Source: Chryseobacterium sp. VAUSW3 (GTDB lineage Bacteria > Bacteroidota > Bacteroidia > Flavobacteriales > Weeksellaceae). From it: DNA of 64,000 bases. A program made the translations under genes and the position numbers. Shown one piece after another: positions 43,271-52,532 of the stretch. Where the stretch lies: positions 434,001 through 498,000 of the forward strand of contig NZ_NIUY01000001.1 in assembly GCF_002205795.1 (NCBI RefSeq), read 5' to 3'. Each line of letters starts with the position of its first letter. The first letter of the stretch is position 1. The notes under the pieces were generated by a model that was given only the letters and a program-made list of their open reading frames with translations, was not told where the DNA came from and did no database searches.

Positions 43271-46200
43271 ATGCAGCAAAAAAATTACAGAGTCATCAAT
43301 GCTTCCGCGGGTTCGGGCAAAACCTATGCATTGGTTCAGAATCTGCTAGCGATCTGTCTGAAACATCCTTCCCAGCCCGATAAAATAGGTAATATTCTGG
43401 CGCTGACCTTCACCAATAAAGCTGCCAATGAAATGAAACACCGGATTATTGACTGGTTGAAAAAATTTTCGATGCCGGGCTATGAAACCAATCAGGACTT
43501 GATCAATATGCGGGAGAAACTGCAAAACGATGGCTATCATCTTACACTGGAAGATATTCATTTTCGGTCCAAAAAAATTCTGGATTATGTTCTCCATCAC
43601 TACTCTACTCTGAATATTGGCACTATTGATAAATTTAATTCCCGCTTGGTGAGAAGTTTTTCTTATGAACTTGGATTGGCACAAAACTTTAACCTCGAAA
43701 TCAATTCTGAACCTTTTCTGATAGAAGCTGTTGAGAAGATGCTCGAAGACATCGGTGCGGAAAATGAGATTTCTGAAGCCTTTATGGATTACGTAAACTA
43801 CAGTCTGGACAATGATGAAAGGGTGAACCTGAATAAAACACTCTATACTTCCGCTAAAGAATATGTGCAGGATAAACATTATTTCCGGCTGGATCAAAAC
43901 AAAGATTTCGATTGGCTTTCCTACGAAAAATCTAAGAAAAACCTCTGGGAAGACCTTAAAAACCTCAGAACGGATTCTATCAATATTATTGAAGAAGTCA
44001 ACCAGCTTTTAAAGGAAAAAAATCTTGAAGTTGCAGATTTTGCAGGCGGAAACAGCAACAGTATCGCAAAATTTTTCAATGAAGCCCGAAAGTATTATCA
44101 TAAAGAAAGACCAGATTTCCCTATTCCTGCAAATGAGGAGCGCGCACTGATTAAATTTCAGGCCGGCGCATCGGGTTCGGGCAAAAGCAGACAAAGCGAT
44201 ATTTTAGAGATTCTTGATTATTTAATCAATCAGCGGCAAAAACTCTTTCAAAATTATATTCTCACAAAGAAAAAAGAGAAAATACTGCAGGCAATTTTAC
44301 CGCTGAAAGTGAACAAAGATATTCAGGATAAACTTGCGCAAATAGAAGAAGAAAATGATGTTGTACTTCTCTCAAAATTCAACATTCTGATTCATGAAAA
44401 TCTTCGGGAAGAACCTTCATCATTCATTTATGAGAAAGTAGGAACCAAATTCAGCCATTATTTCTTTGATGAATTTCAGGACACCTCATTTCTGCAGTGG
44501 CAAAATTTTATTCCGCTGCGCGATCACGCGACCTCTTCGCAGGACATGAGTTTTACTTTGGTTGGCGACCCCAAACAGAGCATTTACCGTTTCCGGGGCG
44601 GAGACTCGCAGCTCATGCTCGATATCATCAACAAAAAAGAAAAATCACTTGTTCATGCGGAATTAGAAAATCTGGAAAACAACTGGCGAAGTGCCAAAAA
44701 CATTGTTGATTTCAATAACCAACTGTATCTTTTCCTTTCCGGCAACACCCAGGCCGAGCATTGTGAGATCTTCGGAAGCGGATCCCAGCAGACTGCAAAA
44801 TCGAAACTGGAAGGCAAAGTGCGGATCAACTTAATTGAAAACACTACGAAGAAAGTTTTCTACGAAGAAGTTGCCGAAAAAATGCGGGAAGACATACAAC
44901 GTTGCATTGATAAGGGCTTCAAACTTTCGGATATTACCATTCTTTGCCGCGGAAATTTCGATATTTTCAGTTTTTCGCAGCTTTTAGGAAACGCAAAAAT
45001 CACATATCAGGGAAAAGAAGATTACATAAAAACGATTTCAGAATCGGGCTTAACGCTTAATTTGTCATCAACTCTGCTGGCGCTGACAGAATTTCTAAGA
45101 TGGGAACAGAACCCTAAAAATTATCAGTTTCCGGTGAAAATGCTGTATTATCTGAAAGTTTTAGGAAGAATACATGTTAAAGACTTCAGTGCTGAAATGA
45201 TGGAAATGCTTACGCTGAAAAACAAAGCCGAAATGCAGGAATTCATCGCCAAAAAATATGATTTACAATTGAGCAGCAAAAACTTACTGCAGCTGAATCT
45301 TTATAATTTTGTCGAACATTTTCTGCAGGAATTTTCCGTACAGAATAAGGAGACCGATTTTCTTTTCAATTATTTGGAAATGCTTTACGCCTATTCGCAA
45401 AACGCCGCTTCTACACTGAAAGATTTTATCCGCTATTGGGACGAAGAAGCAAATGCCACCACAATTCAGGCTTCCGAAAATCTGGATGCAGTAAAGCTCA
45501 TGACGATTCACAAAGCAAAAGGTTTGGAGTTTCCCGTGGTTTTTCTTCCAATGAAAAACGAACATAAAGATGCAAAATTCAGCAATTGGCTTGATATTGA
45601 CACTGAAAACGGCCTTTCGTCGGTAAATATCAATCCGTTCGGAAGAGAACTTGAAGCTTATGATGAAAACATGGCAAAGTTTAATCAGGAAAATATTTAT
45701 CAGAATAAAATCGACCGCTACTGCCTGCAATATGTGGCTACGACGCGGGCGGTTGAAGAACTGTTCTTTTATATCGAAAAGCCCAACAAGACAAGTAACA
45801 ACCTTGAAATTTACGAATTTCTGGAGCCAAAAATCCCCAGGAATGAAAACGGCGAACCTCTTTCTTCTTTTGATTTATATAAAGTCGCTGACGAAAACCA
45901 ACAAAGTAGGCAGAACGTTACAGGTAATGAAAACAGTACGAAACCCATTCTTTTTAAAAGCGGACAAAAAAGCAATCCGGACGCTATAAAAATTGCGACT
46001 CCCTCCAAGAATTACCAGAACAGGGTTGAAAAAGTGCGCACGGGGATTTTTACGCACGAAATTTTATCCAGAATTAATTCAGAACAAGACGTGGATCGCA
46101 CCCTCGAATCCTATGTGTTGGAAGGAATTATTACCCTGGAAGAAAAAGAAGAGATTCATCACCGGATTTTAAGCATCATTAAAAACGAGAATTATTCGAA

Positions 46201-46435
46201 ATACTTCACCGAAAATCAGGTTGTTATTAACGAAAAAGACATGATGATTTCTGAAAACGGCGAGTCGAAGATTTACCGGCCAGACCGGCTGATCGATACC
46301 GGGAACGGTTACATCATTATCGATTTTAAGACCGGCGCTGAGCAGGAAAAACATCTTGTGCAAATAAACGAATACAAATCTATACTCGAAAAACTCGGTA
46401 AAAAAGTTCTGGAAACCCAACTGATTTATGTATAA
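43271..46435 (+). CDS. UvrD-family helicase with C-terminal RecB-like nuclease (AddA type)
   Basis: The 1054-residue protein has Walker A NASAGSGKTYAL (residues 10-21), FTNKAANEMK (about 57-66), Walker B FFDEFQDTS (about D400), GDPKQSIYRFRGGDS (about 434) and LMTIHKAKGLEFPVVFLP (about 745). The C-terminal PD-(D/E)xK nuclease shows IYRPDRLI, then IIDFKTG with D1018, and QINEYKSIL. This matches AddA, the helicase-nuclease subunit of double-strand break repair. No AddB is in this window. Between motifs I and II (residues 299-306) a second Walker A-like GASGSGKS appears in a region not expected to bind ATP. It is divergent from rpsU and convergent with the DUF3857 pair. Confidence 0.9.
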   Translation: MQQKNYRVINASAGSGKTYALVQNLLAICLKHPSQPDKIGNILALTFTNKAANEMKHRIIDWLKKFSMPGYETNQDLINMREKLQNDGYHLTLEDIHFRSKKILDYVLHHYSTLNIGTIDKFNSRLVRSFSYELGLAQNFNLEINSEPFLIEAVEKMLEDIGAENEISEAFMDYVNYSLDNDERVNLNKTLYTSAKEYVQDKHYFRLDQNKDFDWLSYEKSKKNLWEDLKNLRTDSINIIEEVNQLLKEKNLEVADFAGGNSNSIAKFFNEARKYYHKERPDFPIPANEERALIKFQAGASGSGKSRQSDILEILDYLINQRQKLFQNYILTKKKEKILQAILPLKVNKDIQDKLAQIEEENDVVLLSKFNILIHENLREEPSSFIYEKVGTKFSHYFFDEFQDTSFLQWQNFIPLRDHATSSQDMSFTLVGDPKQSIYRFRGGDSQLMLDIINKKEKSLVHAELENLENNWRSAKNIVDFNNQLYLFLSGNTQAEHCEIFGSGSQQTAKSKLEGKVRINLIENTTKKVFYEEVAEKMREDIQRCIDKGFKLSDITILCRGNFDIFSFSQLLGNAKITYQGKEDYIKTISESGLTLNLSSTLLALTEFLRWEQNPKNYQFPVKMLYYLKVLGRIHVKDFSAEMMEMLTLKNKAEMQEFIAKKYDLQLSSKNLLQLNLYNFVEHFLQEFSVQNKETDFLFNYLEMLYAYSQNAASTLKDFIRYWDEEANATTIQASENLDAVKLMTIHKAKGLEFPVVFLPMKNEHKDAKFSNWLDIDTENGLSSVNINPFGRELEAYDENMAKFNQENIYQNKIDRYCLQYVATTRAVEELFFYIEKPNKTSNNLEIYEFLEPKIPRNENGEPLSSFDLYKVADENQQSRQNVTGNENSTKPILFKSGQKSNPDAIKIATPSKNYQNRVEKVRTGIFTHEILSRINSEQDVDRTLESYVLEGIITLEEKEEIHHRILSIIKNENYSKYFTENQVVINEKDMMISENGESKIYRPDRLIDTGNGYIIIDFKTGAEQEKHLVQINEYKSILEKLGKKVLETQLIYV

Positions 46436-46470
46436 AAAATCCTGTCTCAGAAAGCGAGACAGGATTTTAT
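46432..46470. terminator. Bidirectional intrinsic terminator
   Basis: An 11-bp stem (46438-46448 with 46456-46466) is flanked by T-rich sequence on the plus side and A6 on the other side. It serves the AddA gene and the convergent DUF3857 gene. Confidence 0.9.
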
Positions 46471-46483
46471 TTACATCTAAAAA

Positions 46484-48412
46484 TTACTTCTTTACCGCAG
46501 TTATCACCTGTGCTTCCTGTTTGGTGATATTATCGAAAATCTGCGTAAATGCTGGATAATATTCTTTCGGGAATACTGAATCGTCAACCTGAGTCGTGGT
46601 CTCAACTGTCAACTTATTTCCGTTTTGCGTAACCTGATACGTGTATTGGAGTGCATTATCCTCTGTACGAAATTTCTTCGATTTGGGCACATTTTCAAAA
46701 ACATAGCCATCCGGGAGGGTAATCGTTACCTTTTTAATTCTGTCGTAAGCTGAGTAAAACTCAAGAGGTGCAATTCGCGGCTCTTTTTGGTCGAAGTTAT
46801 GTGTCTGGGAATAAAGAAAAAGCAAAGGATTAAATACCATTTTCCCACCCAACACATCAACAAAAGTATCTGAACTGAAATCGAAACTGGTTTCAAAATC
46901 GTTATTTTCCTGAAGGCCGTGTTTTAAATTCGTAAAATTGAAACGGTAATCGTCTTTATAGGATTTTGCAAATTTTTCTTTGTCCTCCGTAAATCTTTGG
47001 TTGACCACCATTGAATACAGTTTTGTGTCCCGGTCCGAAAATTTACCTTCGAAAGTGCCATCCGGTAAAAGTTTGGCATCAACTGTAAGCAAAGTTTTAC
47101 TGGTTTCAGGGTAAAGGATATTAATTTGCTGTGCAGTTTTTTCACCCATAACAATTCCATAATAATTCAGTGCTTTAGGTGCTACCATATTAATTTCGCT
47201 CTGTTTTACAGTACCATCGGCAAGGTAAATTTTATCCTTATCTTTAAATGAGGCCAAAACATAGTTCAACTGAGCTATTGATGGGTTATAAGCAAGCAAA
47301 ATTCCCTGATTTACAGTGGAAAGTACTACAGGATCCGCACTAATGCCCGCACTTTGGAAAAGCATAGTCAAAAGAAGGTTAATTTCTGCAGAATTTCCAA
47401 CTTTAGTATTGATTAGGTTTTTGATTCCTTTGTCGCAGAACACTGCATCTTCTTTATTCCAGGTATAATTCTTATGAACATATTTCAGGATTGCATCTGC
47501 CCGCTGAAGCGTTACCGGAATCGATTTAATTTCCTGTGGAAGAAGGTCTTTCACCAAGTTGGTTTTCTTTAGTTCTGCACCAAAATCATCGTTTGCATAC
47601 AGTCTTTCCTGAATATCCTTCCAAGTGTTTGCATATGACTTATATACGTTATTAAAAAGCGTGGAATTAAGTTCTGCCTTAATGGAAGTTTTGTAATTGT
47701 CGTTATTCAAAACATATTTCTCTTCTTTATATGGCGCAACCTTCTCATAAGCAAATCTATACGTTTGATATTCATTACCATAAAGCGGTTTTTTCTCTAC
47801 CAACCTGTGAGTCGGGTTTAGACTTCCTTTATAATTAATCGTATAACCTAGTGGGACAGGGGCATCCAGAACATATTCTACATAACGGATCGGGATTTCC
47901 TCCTCAATAATAATCCGGGGCATAGATCCCAGGAATGGAGTGATAATGGTGTAAGAATATTCAACAACAGACCCGTTTTTCACATTCGCAAAAGCAAATT
48001 TGGTAATATCGTAGTTTCGGTCTTCGGTGGATTTGTATTTTTCGTCCTTAGCGATTTTTGTGCTTACTGTTTTTCCATTTTCGTGGTTATAAGTATTTGC
48101 TTTGAGGTCGGCTAAAGTTTCGCGAGTACCTCGGCGGTCATCATAAATACTTACCTTGTGATCCAGATAATCTGAGGCATTGTCTTTATTATAAATTTTA
48201 ATCCTGCTGAATACCTTCTGATGCAGTGTTCCGTCATAGTCAATCCGGAAATGTACGGACCGGTAAAGGATTTCTGCGGGTGCATCTGAAACTTGTGTAG
48301 ATTTTTCGCTTTTCAGATCTTCATCTGAAAGTTTTGGATAAGTTAGGAATTTATGTTGTGCACCCAACAGTCCTGTTACTGAGAATGCAAAACAAAGTAG
48401 AATTTTCTTCAT
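46484..48412 (-). CDS. DUF3857 protein with inactive transglutaminase-like domain
   Basis: The 642-residue protein has a Sec signal peptide (MKKILLCFAFSVTGLLGAQ), a DUF3857 beta domain (about 60-210), a transglutaminase-like fold (about 290-410) and a C-terminal beta domain. In the transglutaminase fold the catalytic Cys position is S341 (KVGNSAEINLL) and the His position is Y384 (LNYVLASF). The 43-residue spacing between them equals that of C324 and H367 in the neighbouring paralogue, so the alignment is safe. The protein is probably a binding or structural homologue rather than an enzyme. It is coupled to the upstream paralogue by TAATG. Confidence 0.88.
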   Translation of the reverse strand: MKKILLCFAFSVTGLLGAQHKFLTYPKLSDEDLKSEKSTQVSDAPAEILYRSVHFRIDYDGTLHQKVFSRIKIYNKDNASDYLDHKVSIYDDRRGTRETLADLKANTYNHENGKTVSTKIAKDEKYKSTEDRNYDITKFAFANVKNGSVVEYSYTIITPFLGSMPRIIIEEEIPIRYVEYVLDAPVPLGYTINYKGSLNPTHRLVEKKPLYGNEYQTYRFAYEKVAPYKEEKYVLNNDNYKTSIKAELNSTLFNNVYKSYANTWKDIQERLYANDDFGAELKKTNLVKDLLPQEIKSIPVTLQRADAILKYVHKNYTWNKEDAVFCDKGIKNLINTKVGNSAEINLLLTMLFQSAGISADPVVLSTVNQGILLAYNPSIAQLNYVLASFKDKDKIYLADGTVKQSEINMVAPKALNYYGIVMGEKTAQQINILYPETSKTLLTVDAKLLPDGTFEGKFSDRDTKLYSMVVNQRFTEDKEKFAKSYKDDYRFNFTNLKHGLQENNDFETSFDFSSDTFVDVLGGKMVFNPLLFLYSQTHNFDQKEPRIAPLEFYSAYDRIKKVTITLPDGYVFENVPKSKKFRTEDNALQYTYQVTQNGNKLTVETTTQVDDSVFPKEYYPAFTQIFDNITKQEAQVITAVKK

Positions 48413-50298
48413 TATTGTTTTGTTAGTAAGATTTTAGTATTGTCGCGGCTGGCTGTCTGTTTGCGGAACGCCAGGTATTCTTTGTATTTTTCTTTTGGAT
48501 AGAGTCCTTTGTTGATCGTTAAAACTCTTTTTACAAGCAGTTTACCATCTTTCGTTGTGAAATCAATGGTGTAAGAGCCAAACTCAGTTGTAATTGAAGA
48601 TGATTTTGGGATTTCAGCAAAAATATAGCCTGCCGGAATAATGTATTCAATTTCATAATCATCCTGGAAGGGAAATGAATTCTCGAAGGGAAGTTTCCTT
48701 TCATCATTTGAACTGAACATTACCGCCTCATAAAACGGCATCACCGGAAAGAAAAGATCATTGCCAATTTTTTTTGAGAATCCGTTAGCTTTCAGGGAAA
48801 GGTCGTAACCGATTTTGCCTTCATCTCTGTCGTTTTTCAGGTTATTCACCTTCAAATCATCAATTTTTAAATTGTAATGACGATTTTTAAGAGCTTCCTG
48901 GATTTCATCGTTTTTTAAACCTAAAAGCCTCAGATTGCTGTCATACTGTCCGCCGGAAAATTCAAACCTTACATCCGAAGAAATTGTTCCATCGGTCCCA
49001 AGGTGAATTTTTGCGTTGAGTTTTTCCATGCTCTGCTCTGGCTTGTAAACTGGAGTATCTACAATCTGAATTCCGTCTTCCTTCACCGCCAGAACATTGC
49101 GGTGATGAGAAGTGAAACTCAAATGATTAAATGCATGTTGCTGCGAGGTATTTTCGAGCCAAATGGTTTCTTTCTCTGTTGGAACCATTAAAATCGCATG
49201 ATTACCCGACATTCTCGGGAAATCTTTATCGAAAGTGATTACAGAATGATCATCATAAATCACCGAAAAATAAGAATTAATTCCTGCCGCAGAAAGCAGC
49301 GTACGCATATAATTGGTAAGTGCCTTGCAGTCGCCATATCCTTTTTTGCTCACTTCTGCAGCCGGCATCGGTTGCCAACCGCCTATTCCCATAGCGATCA
49401 GAACATAACGGGTTTTGTTCTGCATATACTGATAAATGGTTTTTACTTTATCAGAAGTGGTTCCCGATAGATTCAAGGCCTGCACTTCTGCCCTGATTTC
49501 CGGTGTAATTTCTGATACTGGATTAATAAGCTGGGTGTAGTACCATTTTCCAAAGCTGTTCCAGTCGGTCATATTACCCTCTTTACCTTCAAGTGTAAAC
49601 TTTTCCGGCGAAAACTCCACCTGAGGAACTAAATAACTGATACTCGGTGCCAGATCTTCGTGCTTAATGGCTGGGATATTCTCGTAAGAATATTTCATTA
49701 CATTTCCTTCCGTGGAGTGTGTGAGTTTCGCCAGAGGCCGATCGGTAACCTTTGTACGTATATTGATTCCAGAAGTATTATGCACGGTGAATGTTGATTT
49801 TTCAACCGACATGTCGTACGAAGTTACCGGCCTGAAATAATTCAGATACACCGTATTGGAAGTTGTAGTTTCATAATACGATTTTACGGTATAAGGATAT
49901 TGCGAAGACATTGGCCTTAAAACCAAAATCCTGTCATCTACATACAAAGCGGCGCTTGGATTATTGGTATAATCGTTGAAATCTTTTTTCGAATAGGTTT
50001 TGCTGAGTTTCCCTGCGGCATCATAAACCTCTACTTTAATACTCCCGACTTTAGTATTGGGATTGTATGGTATTAATACGGTGGAAAATTCATCTCCGGC
50101 ACTGTTGAGAATTGTAACAGCATGGGTTTGTTTAATATGCAGCTCTTTAACCGATTTCAGCACATAATCTTCAGCACTCTCACGAACAACCGCATTAGCA
50201 TTTTTTAGAAGATTTTCGGGAATTAGTGACGCATTATAATCCTGAGCAAGAAGGGTAACGTACAGCAGTGCACACCACAGAATGTAAAATTTTTTCAT
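48412..50298 (-). CDS. DUF3857/transglutaminase-like protein with intact catalytic residues
   Basis: The 628-residue protein has a signal peptide (MKKFYILWCALLYVTLLAQ), an N-terminal DUF3857 domain (TILNSAGDEFSTVLIPYNPN and following), and a transglutaminase-like domain with KKGYGDCKALTNYMRTLL (C324) and MSGNHAILMV (H367), the usual Cys-His pair. A C-terminal beta domain ends with LKVNNLKNDRDEGKIGYDLSLKANG and following strands. Such proteins act outside the inner membrane; substrates are unknown. Ferritin lies 17 bp upstream, so the order in the transcript is ferritin, this gene, then its inactive paralogue (overlap TAATG). Confidence 0.9.
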   Translation of the reverse strand: MKKFYILWCALLYVTLLAQDYNASLIPENLLKNANAVVRESAEDYVLKSVKELHIKQTHAVTILNSAGDEFSTVLIPYNPNTKVGSIKVEVYDAAGKLSKTYSKKDFNDYTNNPSAALYVDDRILVLRPMSSQYPYTVKSYYETTTSNTVYLNYFRPVTSYDMSVEKSTFTVHNTSGINIRTKVTDRPLAKLTHSTEGNVMKYSYENIPAIKHEDLAPSISYLVPQVEFSPEKFTLEGKEGNMTDWNSFGKWYYTQLINPVSEITPEIRAEVQALNLSGTTSDKVKTIYQYMQNKTRYVLIAMGIGGWQPMPAAEVSKKGYGDCKALTNYMRTLLSAAGINSYFSVIYDDHSVITFDKDFPRMSGNHAILMVPTEKETIWLENTSQQHAFNHLSFTSHHRNVLAVKEDGIQIVDTPVYKPEQSMEKLNAKIHLGTDGTISSDVRFEFSGGQYDSNLRLLGLKNDEIQEALKNRHYNLKIDDLKVNNLKNDRDEGKIGYDLSLKANGFSKKIGNDLFFPVMPFYEAVMFSSNDERKLPFENSFPFQDDYEIEYIIPAGYIFAEIPKSSSITTEFGSYTIDFTTKDGKLLVKRVLTINKGLYPKEKYKEYLAFRKQTASRDNTKILLTKQ

Positions 50299-50315
50299 TA
50301 AAAATTATTTTGTGA

Positions 50316-50825
50316 TTAATTCCCTGCATCCGGCACAAACACGCGCTGCTTAAGTTCCTGATCAAAAAGATACATCGCCGACGGATTATCGTACACCATT
50401 TTTATTTTGGTGACAAGCTGCGAGGCATTTGCTTCTTCTTCTACCTGCTCATTTACAAACCACTGCAAAAAGGAAACGGTTGCAAAATCACCTTCTTCAT
50501 TCGCGTTTTTCAGAATATTGAAAATACTTTTGGTCACAATTTTTTCATGCTCCAGTGCTTTTTCGAAAATTTCTTTTGCATCGGTAAATTCATGTGGTGG
50601 TTTTGGAATTTCGCCCAACACAATTTCTGCACCTACATCAATCATATAATCGAACATTTTATCTGCATGCATGAGTTCTTCTTTACTCTGAACGCGGAAA
50701 TAATTCGCAATACCATCCAGATCCCGGGCAGAAAACCATGCCGACATGGATAAATAATATTGAGCAGCATACTGTTCCTTAGCAATTTGGTCGTTTATTA
50801 ACGCACCAATTTTTGTACTTATCAT
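50316..50825 (-). CDS. ftnA: Bacterial non-heme ferritin
   Basis: The 169-residue ferritin oxidises Fe2+ and stores Fe3+ in a 24-mer shell. Ferroxidase residues are visible: E17 in QIAKEQYAAQYYLSM, EELMHADKMFDYM (E50, H53), and the C-terminal pattern FVNEQVEEEANASQLV. The length and the start MISTKIGALI are normal. A possible -7 element TATATTTG (50842-50849, minus strand) lies 17 bp upstream of the start. No Fur-box-like palindrome is clear. Confidence 0.95.
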   Translation of the reverse strand: MISTKIGALINDQIAKEQYAAQYYLSMSAWFSARDLDGIANYFRVQSKEELMHADKMFDYMIDVGAEIVLGEIPKPPHEFTDAKEIFEKALEHEKIVTKSIFNILKNANEEGDFATVSFLQWFVNEQVEEEANASQLVTKIKMVYDNPSAMYLFDQELKQRVFVPDAGN

Positions 50826-50841
50826 AATAATGTCTTTTTAC

Positions 50842-50849
50842 CAAATATA
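50842..50849 (-). promoter_or_regulatory. Possible -7 element for the ferritin-DUF3857 operon
   Basis: TATATTTG on the minus strand, ending 17 bp before the ferritin ATG. No clear TTG partner. Confidence 0.4.
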
Positions 50850-50871
50850 GATAATAAAAGCGTATGGACAT

Positions 50872-50904
50872 AAAAAAAGCGAAAAAAAATAAATTTTTCC
50901 GCTT
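50872..50904 (-). terminator. Intrinsic terminator of the 50928 gene
   Basis: AAGCG-A-rich and T-rich-CCGCTT arms pair with one mismatch, and T7 follows on the minus strand. Confidence 0.75.
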
Positions 50905-50927
50905 CCCTTAAAAATTAAAATTATGAA

Positions 50928-51341
50928 CTATTTTGTAGCAGACATTTTTTTCATTTGATGCTGCTGCATTTTCTGTCTTTTATTCTGCATGTTCTGCTGC
51001 TTTTTTGCTTCCCATTTTGTGTACTGTTCAGGGGTGAGTATTTTCCTCATTTCAGCATTCCATTGTTCCTGTCGGGCTTTCATAGCCTCCATTTTTGCTT
51101 TTCTTTGTTCCTGCATCTGTGAAGCATTTTGCTGTTTCTCTGCCATTTTTTTATCCTGCAGCGCTTTAATCTGAGCTACCTGTGCACTGGTAAGATTAAG
51201 TTCAGCCTGCATCATCTTCAGTTTTTCCTGTCTTTTCTGCTCCATTTCTGCTGGATCTTTTTTATTCATCATCGGCGTTTGCTGGGCCATTGCAAAAGTT
51301 CCCATCACTACGAAAGCTGCACTAAAAACAATTTTTTTCAT
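50928..51341 (-). CDS. Small secreted Spy/CpxP-like (LTxxQ) protein
   Basis: The 137-residue protein has a signal peptide ending FAMAQ (about residue 20). The mature part is helical and rich in Met, Gln and Lys. It has two LTxxQ signatures: LTSAQVAQIKAL (about 50) and ILTPEQYTKWE (about 104), which in Spy/CpxP form the chaperone cradle that senses envelope stress. It is short for the family but typical for Bacteroidota members of the DUF4890 kind. Next to the 52533 and 53187 genes, which share weaker features of the same kind. Confidence 0.8.
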   Translation of the reverse strand: MKKIVFSAAFVVMGTFAMAQQTPMMNKKDPAEMEQKRQEKLKMMQAELNLTSAQVAQIKALQDKKMAEKQQNASQMQEQRKAKMEAMKARQEQWNAEMRKILTPEQYTKWEAKKQQNMQNKRQKMQQHQMKKMSATK

Positions 51342-51407
51342 TTCGATATTTTTTGTTTGTTATTTGATGGTTTGATAAATTAAAACTGATCAGGTTAAAG
51401 ATTTTAA

Positions 51408-52412
51408 TCATAATTTTTTGTTAAAGCTTTCATAACCATACTTTTCTATTATATTTCTTATGATATATTCAGTTTCGTCAGGAAAAGAAATCTTAATAGG
51501 TTCAATGGAGGCTACCCAATTTTTTAATTTTTCCAGAAAGGTATTTTCTTTCCAAATAACGGGAACGCCGAGTTTCTCTAAAGCCAATGCATTGCACTGC
51601 TGTTCATATTGATGATGCATCGGCACTACAAGTAACTTTCTACCGAGATGCAGTGCTTCAGCCGGACCTTCGAAACCGCCACCGGTTAAGAGTCCTGCAC
51701 AGCTGGCTAATGATTCTTGAAACAAAGCATTATTTATTGGGAATACTTCCGCATTGTGTTTCCGGTAGTGCTGTTTTGAATGTTTTGAGAAAATCTGCCA
51801 GTTCGAACCTGGGACTTCTTTTACTTTATCGAGAATAAATTCATCGGAATAGGCCGGAAGATAAACGGTGTAATGACCTAAATTCTGTGGTTTCAGATTA
51901 CGTATTTCAGTTCTGATGACAGGAGTGTGGATATAGTCATCGTACCTTTCAAAATGAAATCCAATATAGTCTGTGGCTGGCGCGTAATGATCCATTATCA
52001 CTTTCCCCCAGTGAAAACCATTGATTTTCGGAGTTTTATATGACAAATACGCTGACTGATGGCTCATTCCCAAAGATTTTTTTCGGTAGAGTTTACAACT
52101 CCAGGCACATACCGGCTCAAAATCATTTATCACTAAATCGTATTCGCGTACCGGAAGATTTTTTACGTCTTTGATGAACAGTCTTAAATTAAAACGTTTC
52201 CACGTTTCGCGGAAGTCTACACCACCTTTACTTCCGAAAACAAAACCAAATCCATCAAATCTGTATTTTACTTCGGCATCGACATCAACCTCGGCCTGGG
52301 TTCCACTGATGAGTATATCTACTTCACCGTATTTTTTAAGATAAGGTATAATCTCTCGCGCACGGGTTACATGCCCGTTTCCTGTGCCCTGAATCGCATA
52401 TAAAATCTTCAT
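51408..52412 (-). CDS. MurG-like glycosyltransferase-family protein
   Basis: The 334-residue protein starts KILYAIQGTGNGHVTRAREIIPYL, the N-terminal GxGNGH motif of GT-B enzymes of the MurG/MJ1255 type. It ends with the donor-binding segment CAGLLTGGGFEGPAEALHLGRKLLVVPMHHQYEQQCNALALEKLG. This suggests transfer of a nucleotide-sugar to an unknown acceptor. No membrane helix is visible. The flanking genes are unrelated. Confidence 0.85.
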   Translation of the reverse strand: MKILYAIQGTGNGHVTRAREIIPYLKKYGEVDILISGTQAEVDVDAEVKYRFDGFGFVFGSKGGVDFRETWKRFNLRLFIKDVKNLPVREYDLVINDFEPVCAWSCKLYRKKSLGMSHQSAYLSYKTPKINGFHWGKVIMDHYAPATDYIGFHFERYDDYIHTPVIRTEIRNLKPQNLGHYTVYLPAYSDEFILDKVKEVPGSNWQIFSKHSKQHYRKHNAEVFPINNALFQESLASCAGLLTGGGFEGPAEALHLGRKLLVVPMHHQYEQQCNALALEKLGVPVIWKENTFLEKLKNWVASIEPIKISFPDETEYIIRNIIEKYGYESFNKKL

Positions 52413-52478
52413 CTAACAAATTTACAAGTAAATTAAATCCACGATGTTGAATTATGGTAAGTTCACAAATATTTAAAA

Positions 52479-52507
52479 CAAAAAAGAGCGCACATGCGTA
52501 CGCTCTT
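52479..52507 (-). terminator. Intrinsic terminator of the 52533 gene
   Basis: AAGAGCG (52484-52490) pairs with CGCTCTT (52501-52507); T6 follows on the minus strand. Confidence 0.85.
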
Positions 52508-52532
52508 CATTATATATGTAATCAGTATGACT

